DNA of 64,000 nt from Phytopythium helicoides (Eukaryota > Oomycota > Peronosporomycetes > Pythiales > Pythiaceae). Below the pieces are notes generated by a model. It was not told the DNA's origin. It was given only the letters and a program-made list of their open reading frames with translations, and searched no databases. The position numbers and the translations under genes were made by a program. The stretch lies in contig JANFNE010000034.1 of assembly GCA_024867545.1 (NCBI GenBank), positions 186,001 to 250,000 of the forward strand, written 5' to 3'. Below, in pieces: positions 1-11,066 of this stretch (its first letter is position 1; the number at the start of each line of letters is the position of its first letter).

Positions 1-3000
1 ACCAAGATGCCAAGTTCCCGAGACGCTGACCCGCTGACCCGCCGATCCGCCAATCCGCCGAGACTCACAAGGCAACGTCAACTTGGACACCGCCGCCACC
101 TCCCGAGATCTCCTTCGGCATGACCCGACCCCAGCATCAGCCACGAGAAGGTGTGCCAGGCCAGTTTGCAGCACGAAGTATACCATCCATTCACGGTTCG
201 CCGTGTTCCGATTGGGGTATGCGGGAGGCGCTGGACCTGGTACGCCATCCCTTGTGGTGGAAGACTCCGATATGTTGCGATGCTGAGTTGCTGAGTTGGT
301 GGGTAGCCTAGATGACTAGATGGCTAGAAGGTTGGATGGCTGGATGGCTGGATGGCAAGATGGCAAGATGGCTAGATGTCGAGTTTCCTAGATGCAGAGA
401 TGGCAAGATGGCAAGATGCCAAGTTTCCTAGATGCCAAGATGCCAAGATGCCAAGATACCAAGATGCCAAGATGCCAAGATACCAAGATGCCAAGATGCC
501 AAGATGGCAAGATGCCAAGTTTCCTAGATGCCAAGATGCCAAGATACCAAGATGCCAAGTTCCCGAGACGCTGACCCGCTGACCCGCCGATCCGCCAATC
601 CGCCAATCCGCCGAGACTCACAAGGCAACGTCAACTTGGACACCGCCGCCACCTCCCGAGATCTCCTTCGGCATGACCCGACCCCAGCATCAGCCACGAG
701 AAGGTGTGCCAGGCCAGTTTGCAGCACGAAGTATACCATCCATTCACGGTTCGCCGTGTTCCGATTGGGGTATGCGGGAGGCGCTGGACCTGGTACGCCA
801 TCCCTTGTGGTGGAAGACTCCGATATGTTGCGATGCTGAGTTGCTGAGTTGGTGGGTAGCCTAGATGACTAGATGGCTAGAAGGTTGGATGGCTGGATGG
901 CTGGATGGCAAGATGGCAAGATGGCTAGATGTCGAGTTTCCTAGATGCAGAGATGGCAAGATGGCAAGATGCCAAGTTTCCTAGATGCCAAGATGCCAAG
1001 ATGCCAAGATACCAAGATGCCAAGATACCAAGATGCCAAGTTCCCGAGACGCTGACCCGCTGACCCGCCGATCCGCCAATCCGCCGAGACTCACAAGGCA
1101 ACGTCAACTTGGACACCGCCGCCACCTCCCGAGATCTCCTTCGGCATGACCCGACCCCAGCATCAGCCACGAGAAGGTGTGCCAGGCCAGTTTGCAGCAC
1201 GAAGTATACCATCCATTCACGGTTCGCCGTGTTCCGATTGGGGTATGCGGGAGGCGCTGGACCTGGTACGCCATCCCTTGTGGTGGAAGACTCCGATATG
1301 TTGCGATGCTGAGTTGCTGAGTTGGTGGGTAGCCTAGATGACTAGATGGCTAGAAGGTTGGATGGCTGGATGGCTGGATGGCTGGATGGCAAGATGGCAA
1401 GATGGCTAGATGTCGAGTTTCCTAGATGCAGAGATGGCAAGATGGCAAGATGCCAAGTTTCCTAGATGCCAAGATGCCAAGATGCCAAGATGCCAAGATA
1501 CCAAGATGCCAAGATACCAAGATGCCAAGTTCCCGAGACGCTGACCCGCTGACCCGCCGATCCGCCAATCCGCCGAGACTCACAAGGCAACGTCAACTTG
1601 GACACCGCCGCCACCTCCCGAGATCTCCTTCGGCATGACCCGACCCCAGCATCAGCCACGAGAAGGTGTGCCAGGCCAGTTTGCAGCACGAAGTATACCA
1701 TCCATTCACGGTTCGCCGTGTTCCGATTGGGGTATGCGGGAGGCGCTGGACCTGGTACGCCATCCCTTGTGGTGGAAGACTCCGATATGTTGCGATGCTG
1801 AGTTGCTGAGTTGGTGGGTAGCCTAGATGACTAGATGGCTAGAAGGTTGGATGGCTGGATGGCTGGATGGCAAGATGGCAAGATGGCTAGATGTCGAGTT
1901 TCCTAGATGCAGAGATGGCAAGATGGCAAGATGCCAAGTTTCCTAGATGCCAAGATGCCAAGATGCCAAGATGCCAAGATACCAAGATGCCAAGATACCA
2001 AGATGCCAAGTTCCCGAGACGCTGACCCGCTGACCCGCCGATCCGCCAATCCGCCGAGACTCACAAGGCAACGTCAACTTGGACACCGCCGCCACCTCCC
2101 GAGATCTCCTTCGGCATGACCCGACCCCAGCATCAGCCACGAGAAGGTGTGCCAGGCCAGTTTGCAGCACGAAGTATACCATCCATTCACGGTTCGCCGT
2201 GTTCCGATTGGGGTATGCGGGAGGCGCTGGACCTGGTACGCCATCCCTTGTGGTGGAAGACTCCGATATGTTGCGATGCTGAGTTGCTGAGTTGGTGGGT
2301 AGCCTAGATGACTAGATGGCTAGAAGGTTGGATGGCTGGATGGCTGGATGGCAAGATGGCAAGATGGCTAGATGTCGAGTTTCCTAGATGCAGAGATGGC
2401 AAGATGGCAAGATGCCAAGTTTCCTAGATGCCAAGATGCCAAGATGCCAAGATGCCAAGATACCAAGATGCCAAGATACCAAGATGCCAAGTTCCCGAGA
2501 CGCTGACCCGCTGACCCGCCGATCCGCCAATCCGCCGAGACTCACAAGGCAACGTCAACTTGGACACCGCCGCCACCTCCCGAGATCTCCTTCGGCATGA
2601 CCCGACCCCAGCATCAGCCACGAGAAGGTGTGCCAGGCCAGTTTGCAGCACGAAGTATACCATCCATTCACGGTTCGCCGTGTTCCGATTGGGGTATGCG
2701 GGAGGCGCTGGACCTGGTACGCCATCCCTTGTGGTGGAAGACTCCGATATGTTGCGATGCTGAGTTGCTGAGTTGGTGGGTAGCCTAGATGACTAGATGG
2801 CTAGAAGGTTGGATGGCTGGATGGCTGGATGGCAAGATGGCAAGATGGCTAGATGTCGAGTTTCCTAGATGCAGAGATGGCAAGATGGCAAGATGCCAAG
2901 TTTCCTAGATGCCAAGATGCCAAGATGCCAAGATACCAAGATGCCAAGTTCCCGAGACGCTGACCCGCTGACCCGCCGATCCGCCAATCCGCCAATCCGC

Positions 3001-6000
3001 CGAGACTCACAAGGCAACGTCAACTTGGACACCGCCGCCACCTCCCGAGATCTCCTTCGGCATGACCCGACCCCAGCATCAGCCACGAGAAGGTGTGCCA
3101 GGCCAGTTTGCAGCACGAAGTATACCATCCATTCACGGTTCGCCGTGTTCCGATTGGGGTATGCGGGAGGCGCTGGACCTGGTACGCCATCCCTTGTGGT
3201 GGAAGACTCCGATATGTTGCGATGCTGAGTTGCTGAGTTGGTGGGTAGCCTAGATGACTAGATGGCTAGAAGGTTGGATGGCTGGATGGCTGGATGGCTG
3301 GATGGCAAGATGGCTAGATGTCGAGTTTCCTAGATGCAGAGATGGCAAGATGGCAAGATGCCAAGTTTCCTAGATGCCAAGATGCCAAGATGCCAAGATG
3401 CCAAGATGCCAAGATACCAAGATGCCAAGATGCCAAGATGCCAAGATGCCAAGATGCCAAGATTCCAAGATGCCAAGTTCCCGAGACGCTGACCCGCTGA
3501 CCCGCCGATCCGCCAATCCGCCAATCCGCCGAGACTCACAAGGCAACGTCAACTTGGACACCGCCGCCACCTCCCGAGATCTCCTTCGGCATGACCCGAC
3601 CCCAGCATCAGCCACGAGAAGGTGTGCCAGGCCAGTTTGCAGCACGAAGTATACCATCCATTCACGGTTCGCCGTGTTCCGATTGGGGTATGCGGGAGGC
3701 GCTGGACCTGGTACGCCATCCCTTGTGGTGGAAGACTCCGATATGTTGCGATGCTGAGTTGCTGAGTTGGTGGGTAGCCTAGATGACTAGATGGCTAGAA
3801 GGTTGGATGGCTGGATGGCTGGATGGCAAGATGGCAAGATGGCTAGATGTCGAGTTTCCTAGATGCCAAGATGCCAAGATACCAAGATGCCAAGATGCCA
3901 AGATGCCAAGATGCCAAGATACCAAGATGCCAAGTTCCCGAGACGCTGACCCGCTGACCCGCCGATCCGCCAATCCGCCGAGACTCACAAGGCAACGTCA
4001 ACTTGGACACCGCCGCCACCTCCCGAGATCTCCTTCGGCATGACCCGACCCCAGCATCAGCCACGAGAAGGTGTGCCAGGCCAGTTTGTAGCACGAAGTA
4101 TACCATCCATTCACGGTTCGCCGTGTTCCGATTGGGGTATGCGGGAGGCGCTGGACCTGGTACGTCATCCCTTGTGGTGGAAGACTCCGATATGTTGCGA
4201 TGCTGAGTTGCTGAGTTGGTGGGTAGCCTAGATGACTAGATGGCTAGAAGGTTGGATGGCTGGATGGCTGGATGGCAAGATGGCAAGATGGCTAGATGTC
4301 GAGTTTCCTAGATGCAGAGATGGCAAGATGGCAAGATGCCAAGTTTCCTAGATGCCAAGATGCCAAGATGCCAAGATGCCAAGATGCCAAGATGGCAAGA
4401 TGCCAAGATACCAAGATGCCAAGTTCCCGAGACGCTGACCCGCTGACCCGCTGACCCGCCGATCCGCCAATCCGCCGAGACTCACAAGGCAACGTCAACT
4501 TGGACACCGCCGCCACCTCCCGAGATCTCCTTCGGCATGACCCGACCCCAGCATCAGCCACGAGAAGGTGTGCCAGGCCAGTTTGCAGCACGAAGTATAC
4601 CATCCATTCACGGTTCGCCGTGTTCCGATTGGGGTATGCGGGAGGCGCTGGACCTGGTACGCCATCCCTTGTGGTGGAAGACTCCGATATGTTGCGATGC
4701 TGAGTTGCTGAGTTGGTGGGTAGCCTAGATGACTAGATGGCTAGAAGGTTGGATGGCTGGATGGCTGGATGGCAAGATGGCAAGATGGCTAGATGTCGAG
4801 TTTCCTAGATGCAGAGATGGCAAGATGGCAAGATGCCAAGTTTCCTAGATGCCAAGATGCCAAGATGCCAAGATGCCAAGATACCAAGATGCCAAGATAC
4901 CAAGATGCCAAGATACCAAGATGCCAAGTTCCCGAGACGCTGACCCGCTGACCCGCCGATCCGCCAATCCGCCGAGACTCACAAGGCAACGTCAACTTGG
5001 ACACCGCCGCCACCTCCCGAGATCTCCTTCGGCATGACCCGACCCCAGCATCAGCCACGAGAAGGTGTGCCAGGCCAGTTTGCAGCACGAAGTATACCAT
5101 CCATTCACGGTTCGCCGTGTTCCGATTGGGGTATGCGGGAGGCGCTGGACCTGGTACGCCATCCCTTGTGGTGGAAGACTCCGATATGTTGCGATGCTGA
5201 GTTGCTGAGTTGGTGGGTAGCCTAGATGACTAGATGGCTAGAAGGTTGGATGGCTGGATGGCAAGATGGCAAGATGGCTAGATGTCGAGTTTCCTAGATG
5301 CAGAGATGGCAAGATGGCAAGATGCCAAGTTTCCTAGATGCCAAGATGCCAAGATGCCAAGATGCCAAGATACCAAGATGCCAAGATACCAAGATGCCAA
5401 GTTCCCGAGACGCTGACCCGCTGACCCGCCGATCCGCCAATCCGCCGAGACTCACAAGGCAACGTCAACTTGGACACCGCCGCCACCTCCCGAGATCTCC
5501 TTCGGCATGACCCGACCCCAGCATCAGCCACGAGAAGGTGTGCCAGGCCAGTTTGCAGCACGAAGTATACCATCCATTCACGGTTCGCCGTGTTCCGATT
5601 GGGGTATGCGGGAGGCGCTGGACCTGGTACGCCATCCCTTGTGGTGGAAGACTCCGATATGTTGCGATGCTGAGTTGCTGAGTTGGTGGGTAGCCTAGAT
5701 GACTAGATGGCTAGAAGGTTGGATGGCTGGATGGCTGGATGGCAAGATGGCAAGATGGCTAGATGTCGAGTTTCCTAGATGCAGAGATGGCAAGATGGCA
5801 AGATGCCAAGTTTCCTAGATGCCAAGATGCCAAGATGCCAAGATGCCAAGATACCAAGATGCCAAGATACCAAGATGCCAAGTTCCCGAGACGCTGACCC
5901 GCTGACCCGCCGATCCGCCAATCCGCCGAGACTCACAAGGCAACGTCAACTTGGACACCGCCGCCACCTCCCGAGATCTCCTTCGGCATGACCCGACCCC

Positions 6001-7480
6001 AGCATCAGCCACGAGAAGGTGTGCCAGGCCAGTTTGCAGCACGAAGTATACCATCCATTCACGGTTCGCCGTGTTCCGATTGGGGTATGCGGGAGGCGCT
6101 GGACCTGGTACGCCATCCCTTGTGGTGGAAGACTCCGATATGTTGCGATGCTGAGTTGCTGAGTTGGTGGGTAGCCTAGATGACTAGATGGCTAGAAGGT
6201 TGGATGGCTGGATGGCTGGATGGCTGGATGGCAAGATGGCTAGATGTCGAGTTTCCTAGATGCAGAGATGGCAAGATGGCAAGATGCCAAGTTTCCTAGA
6301 TGCCAAGATGCCAAGATGCCAAGATGCCAAGATACCAAGATGCCAAGATACCAAGATGCCAAGTTCCCGAGACGCTGACCCGCTGACCCGCCGATCCGCC
6401 AATCCGCCGAGACTCACAAGGCAACGTCAACTTGGACACCGCCGCCACCTCCCGAGATCTCCTTCGGCATGACCCGACCCCAGCATCAGCCACGAGAAGG
6501 TGTGCCAGGCCAGTTTGCAGCACGAAGTATACCATCCATTCACGGTTCGCCGTGTTCCGATTGGGGTATGCGGGAGGCGCTGGACCTGGTACGCCATCCC
6601 TTGTGGTGGAAGACTCCGATATGTTGCGATGCTGAGTTGCTGAGTTGGTGGGTAGCCTAGATGACTAGATGGCTGGATGGCTGGATGGCAAGATGGCAAG
6701 ATGGCTAGATGTCGAGTTTCCTAGATGCAGAGATGGCAAGATGGCAAGATGCCAAGTTTCCTAGATGCCAAGATGCCAAGTTTCCTAGATGCCAAGATGG
6801 CAAGATGGCAAGATGCCAAGTTTCCTAGATGCCAAGATGCCAAGATGCCAAGATTCCAAGATGCCAAGTTCCCGAGACGCTGACCCGCTGACCCGCCGAT
6901 CCGCCAATCCGTCGAGACTCACAAGGCAACGTCAACTTGGACACCGCCGCCACCTCCCGAGATCTCCTTCGGCATGACCCGACCCCAGCATCAGCCACGA
7001 GAAGGTGTGCCAGGCCAGTTTGTAGCACGAAGTATACCATCCATTCACGGTTCGCCGTGTTCCGATTGGGGTATGCGGGAGGCGCTGGACCTGGTACGCC
7101 ATCCCTTGTGGTGGAAGACTCCGATATGTTGCGATGCTGAGTTGCTGAGTTGGTGGGTAGCCTAGATGACTAGATGGCTAGAAGGTTGGATGGCTGGATG
7201 GCTGGATGGCTGGATGGCAAGATGGCTAGATGTCGAGTTTCCTAGATGCAGAGATGGCAAGATGGCAAGATGCCAAGTTTCCTAGATGCCAAGATGCCAA
7301 GATGCCAAGATGCCAAGATGCCAAGATACCAAGATGCCAAGATGCCAAGATACCAAGATGCCAAGATACCAAGATGCCAAGTTCCCGAGACGCTGACCCG
7401 CTGACCCGCTGACCCGCCGATCCGCCAATCCGCCGAGACTCACAAGGCAACGTCAACTTGAACACCGCCGCCACCTCTCG
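1..7480. repeat. Satellite array: ~480-bp tandem monomers with octamer blocks
   Basis: Direct reading shows 15 head-to-tail copies of one monomer plus a broken 16th. The left end lies outside the window. A fixed point in the core (start of ATGACCCGACC) recurs at 120, 673, 1146, 1635, 2116, 2597, 3062, 3591, 4040, 4537, 5034, 5507, 5988, 6469 and 6974. Each monomer has a core of about 250 bp (for example 59-310) that is almost free of substitutions and has no indels, followed by a block of degenerate 8-bp units such as GATGCCAA, GATGGCAA, GATGGCTG and CCCGCTGA. Spacings range from 449 to 553 bp and every one equals 8n+1. The 60-127-codon open frames here are by-products: an 8-bp period reads as an 8-residue period in all six frames. 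I see no rRNA, tRNA or transposase signature. The role is unknown; a subtelomeric or pericentromeric satellite is possible but only inferred. Confidence 0.95.
857..1085. repeat. Representative octamer block of one monomer
   Basis: This shows the variable half of the monomer. Reading from GATGACTA, the sequence divides cleanly into 8-mers: GATGGCTA, GAAGGTTG, GATGGCTG repeated, GATGGCAA repeated, then GATGTCGA with GTTTCCTA, GATGCAGA, GATGCCAA repeats with occasional GATACCAA, GTTCCCGA, GACGCTGA, CCCGCTGA, CCCGCCGA, TCCGCCAA and TCCGCCGA. Other copies differ by adding or dropping whole 8-mers: TCCGCCAA is doubled in the copies near 600, 2990 and 3520, and CCCGCTGA is doubled near 4440 and 7400. 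This is what slippage or unequal exchange within an 8-bp microsatellite would leave. Confidence 0.9.
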
Positions 7481-9921
7481 CTATTTTCTTCACTACCACC
7501 CAAGTGGTTGAAGTGTCAAATGCTGTCACTCAATTCCGATGGAAGACTCGTACTTGCTGATTTTGCTGGGCTGATTTGCGAAATCCCGAGGCATTTGAGG
7601 TGACGTTCCGCTTTTGCAGCTTTCCGGTCTGCCTCGCTCCCGTCTATCTCGTTGTCGATGCCGTCGTCCATGTCATCGTATATTTTGGAAGCGGCGTTAA
7701 TCGTCTGGGTGATTGTGGTGCTGAACAACAAATCTGCATCGGAATGGGTCTTCATGTGCGTGGTGTCCAGGTTAACAAAAGGAGAAAGGGGAGAATGAAG
7801 GCTGACTGATTGTCGATGCGTAGAGTCAGGGTGCCACGAAGATGATCATGACGAAACGGCGCACGCCGAATTGCATCGGGTTGTCAAGAAACGGGAGCCC
7901 AACGTTGTTTGCCGTATTATGATACCGGACGAGACAAAATTTGGCATGGTGATGGTCGATGGTGCCCTTGCATTCAGCAGCCCAGCATGATGCGCTTGGC
8001 GCCTCATCTGATCATTATGGAGCCGACCTGCTCTACAACTACAACGGCACTGCAAAGTGCATCCATTAGTTGCCAAGAGCATCCCTACAATCGTCACGCG
8101 ACGCTCCGGGCGATGCCACAAACATCCAGTAGTTGAGGATAGGCCTTAGACCTCTGTTAGCTACACATCACGTTTGTTTTGGCAAGAGATCCAGGCAACG
8201 AGCGACTACGATCAAGCACTGATTGACTGTACATCACTGCCTAGAGCAGTTAGCAGGCTCTATTGAGGTGCAAGCCGGTGCGACTTGGCTAAAATGGAAG
8301 CCGGGTAACCGCTGATATCCAGATGACTCGATTGCCCTCGAGACAAAGTTGGAGGCTGTCCATCAAGGAAAGGTGGCTTGCTCCCTGGCGTCCACGAACG
8401 GCACTACTTGGTCATCAATTGGCCGGCTTATTGATGATCAAGTAGACAGAGTAGCTGTCACCCTAGCAGATAGCAGCATTGCGTCTCGATCCTCTCGCTG
8501 GTACGCTCTAGACTCACACACCGGTCATCATGAGGTCGAAGGCATCGGAGGCATCACATGGAGCACTCCATAATGCTGCCCAATGCCATGACGATCGTGA
8601 GCAGAGAGCGTGCCGTGCACGCTCGTGCGAAAAAAAAAAAAACTCGATTCGCTGACTGGCTGGTACGTATCAAGCTATGGATTGACCGGGTCGCTGCTGC
8701 TGCTCGGTTTTTGTGAAGAGGAAGAAGGAGGCGACAACAAACAGGAGTGCAGGCGCATGTGGTCGTCGTTGCATCCGGACCACGGACCCGTCCTCAACAT
8801 CGTCGTCAGCCCAAATACGTGTGCGATTTGGCTGAAGATGGCTGCCAATCGTGAAGACCGACTTGACACCCAACGTGCCCTCGAGGGTCCGAATCAAATA
8901 CGAAGAGAGAACTCGGTCGCCGTGGGCGATGCCCACACCGTGGTTCCATGTGAGTGGCAACAGTCGTTGACTGTGAGTGTGCCGTCGGGCCAGTACGTTA
9001 CATTCCAATATGTCATCGGGCAAGCCAAGGCTGAAGATAGCCGTTACTGTCGTCCTTCGACATGATGCTGCAGCAGAGCATGCTGAAAGGCACAGTCTAC
9101 GTAGTGAAGCTCCTCTGCTTCGGCTACACGTCGAACAACCGGAGTTGGGGCAGTCGTACGAAAACATATCATCGACCTCTCAAGTGACGCGACCATCGAT
9201 GCGATAGTACTCGTCCTGAAAGACGGAATGTTGTCGGCTCGACTGACCAACACCAACTGCCACCATCCTCGAAGATGATGTATGAAGTGCACATTTAGCC
9301 ACTGCGTGCGTGGCAGCCAGGCCCCTTGACCGCCCCTCGGTGCACGTTATGATCTCTCTGCCCGACGAGTCGGTTGATCGAGACGCCGTCGTTTCAAGAT
9401 CGCGGTAGGCGGGAGGGTGGATCGCTCTGCCTTCAAGCCGACGGCTCGGCCACGTGTGCAGCAGCCTCGTGTGGCGCTCGAGGGTGCGCAAAGGCAAAAG
9501 TGGCTGAAGTATCCGGGCGGGAGCTGGCGCGTCCCACGCAGTCGTTGGGTTGCGGAGCTTGCCACCACCGCGGGCTCCGGACGACTCGAGTCGAGATCCA
9601 GCAGCGCTCGTGGCCGTCGTGCTGCAAGGACGGCGGACACCGTGCCTGGCAATCAGCAGTCCAACGTTGCCTTTCCATGTTGGGGCTTGAAGTTGCCGGG
9701 GGTTCTCTGGCCCCCAGTATGGCAACAACTTCGATATTCGCGGCGGGCCGCTACAAATCCCGAGTCCGGGGAATCCGCATCTGCCTGCGCTTGCGACACC
9801 CCCTATACGAAAAATGGCGAGTTGAAGCCTCCGGCGCCGCGAAAGTTCCGCACAACGGCTGCCTGCCTGCATGGGTCGCCGCCATTGCCGCTTTTCGCCT
9901 CCAGCTCGCAGGCGCCGCTCC
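7481..9921. other. Gene-poor junction between satellite and gene-dense DNA
   Basis: The satellite core breaks off inside its own sequence at about 7477-7480. Beyond it I find no open frame that reads as a recognisable protein. The most protein-like minus-strand frames (about 7516-7755, 79 codons from an ATG, and about 8670-9167) match no family I know and have no clear partner exons. A perfect 7-bp inverted repeat (GAGCGTG/CACGCTC, 8606-8624) is followed by a run of 13 A at 8630-8642. Frames across 9180-9900 are GC-rich shadows of the kinase 5' region. The stretch could hold decayed transposon or gene fragments, but I cannot prove either. Confidence 0.5.
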
Positions 9922-10884
9922 ATGCTGCCGCAGTACGAGGCGCTCGAGCCGCTGGCGCCCGCGCTGTTCGGGCAGGTGCACAAGTGCCGCGACGCCGCCG
10001 GCGCGTGCGTGGCCGTCAAGCAGATGGAGCTCTCGTGCGCTGCGCGCCGCCGCGCCAAGCACTCGGACCGCGCCGTGGACGAGGACGTGTTCACGGAGCT
10101 GCAGGTGAACCTGCGCGTGCGCGCGCTCGGCGGCCACCCGCACGTGCTCCCGGCGCTCGACTGTGCCGTCGAGGACGGCGTCGCCTACCTCGTGACCAAG
10201 TTCTGCGCGCGCGGCGAGCTGCTCGCCGTGCTCAACGCGCGCCGCGCCGCGCTGTCGACCGCCGACCTGCTGCGCTACTTCGCGCAGATCGTGCGTGGTG
10301 CCGCCTTCCTGCACGCGCACGGCATCGCGCACCGCGACCTGTCGCTCGAGAACGTGCTCGTCGACGACGACGACTGCTGCCAGATCACCGACTTCGGGCT
10401 CGCCACGCAGGCAGCGCAGCTCGACCCGCGGCCCGTCGGCAAGCTGCTTTACATGGCGCCCGAGGCCTGCGACGTCGGCGGCGCGCCGTTCGACCCCACC
10501 AAGGCCGACGTGTGGGCGCTCGGCGTCATCCTCTTCGCCATGGTCGCCGGGCAGTACCCGTACCAGGAGCCGCTGCGCCGCGACCCGCGCTTCCGGCTGC
10601 TCGCGGATCTCGGCGTCGACTATTTATTAGCCAAGTGCGACGTGGACACGCGCGGCAAGGAGCACATCGTGGACCTTCTGCGGCAGTTGTTGACGGTGGA
10701 CGCCGCGCAGCGGCCTCCACTCGCGGCCGTGCTCTCGCACGAGGCGCTGCAGGTGGTAGACGCCGCCACCGGCAGCCAGGCTGGCAGTGACAGGGAGCCG
10801 CCCGAGGCCCCGCGGCGTCGCATGTCAGCGACCTGCCGCGACAACGACCGAGGGTGCCACGTACTCCGTCAATCCGTCGCGTGA
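9922..10884 (+). CDS. Ser/Thr protein kinase, single exon
   Basis: This is a predicted cytosolic serine/threonine kinase of 320 residues, nearly all kinase domain, closest by eye to the CAMK/AMPK-like group. Visible landmarks are the ATP lysine in VAVKQME (K33), the catalytic loop HRDLSLENV (H137, D139), DFGLA (D157), the LLYMAPE activation-segment end, and the DVWALGVILFAMVAG helix. The glycine-rich loop is degenerate: APALFGQV keeps only the last glycine of GxGxxG, so nucleotide binding may be unusual. I chose the ATG at 9922, which begins MLPQYEALEPL just before the domain. An in-frame ATG at 9871 would add 17 basic residues that look like translated leader. No transmembrane segment or accessory domain is visible. 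The gene converges on the condensin gene, whose stop lies 182 bp away. Substrate and pathway cannot be inferred. Confidence 0.85.
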   Translation: MLPQYEALEPLAPALFGQVHKCRDAAGACVAVKQMELSCAARRRAKHSDRAVDEDVFTELQVNLRVRALGGHPHVLPALDCAVEDGVAYLVTKFCARGELLAVLNARRAALSTADLLRYFAQIVRGAAFLHAHGIAHRDLSLENVLVDDDDCCQITDFGLATQAAQLDPRPVGKLLYMAPEACDVGGAPFDPTKADVWALGVILFAMVAGQYPYQEPLRRDPRFRLLADLGVDYLLAKCDVDTRGKEHIVDLLRQLLTVDAAQRPPLAAVLSHEALQVVDAATGSQAGSDREPPEAPRRRMSATCRDNDRGCHVLRQSVA

Positions 10885-11066
10885 GGATCTGGCATCTGTG
10901 CGCCAAACCACCGGCATGGCCACCCGACGATAGAAGGCGGGCGCCATCAGAGACCTCGACAGCTCAGGAGGAGCCGTCGACTGCGTAACTTATCGACGAG
11001 CAAGACAAGTGTAGCAAATATGTACATGTACATCACCAACACTGCATTCCTTGGTTCATTCATATC

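Noticed and set aside
1..7480. Many 60-127-codon open frames with repeats such as MPRCQDAK or LGILASWH
   Set aside because: An 8-bp repeat automatically gives an 8-residue period in every frame. The frames recur on both strands, many lack true ATGs, and no frame is preserved across whole-octamer length changes.
1..7480. CRISPR-like array or rDNA/5S array
   Set aside because: The core is far longer than a CRISPR repeat and the variable parts are 8-mer slippage, not unique spacers. I compared the core on both strands by eye with the eukaryotic 5S pattern and found no match beyond a few chance bases.
1..7480. CAAGATGGC strings as YY1-like binding sites
   Set aside because: The match is short, arises from the 8-mer itself, and YY1 is not established in oomycetes.
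7846..8136. Opposing ~75-91-codon frames near the satellite edge
   Set aside because: No domain, no splice partners, and both strands are equally open, as expected by chance.
9374..10790. Long plus-strand frames of 244 and 457 codons overlapping the kinase
   Set aside because: They are Arg/Ala-rich shadows in GC-rich sequence and match no domain, whereas the kinase frame carries all catalytic motifs.
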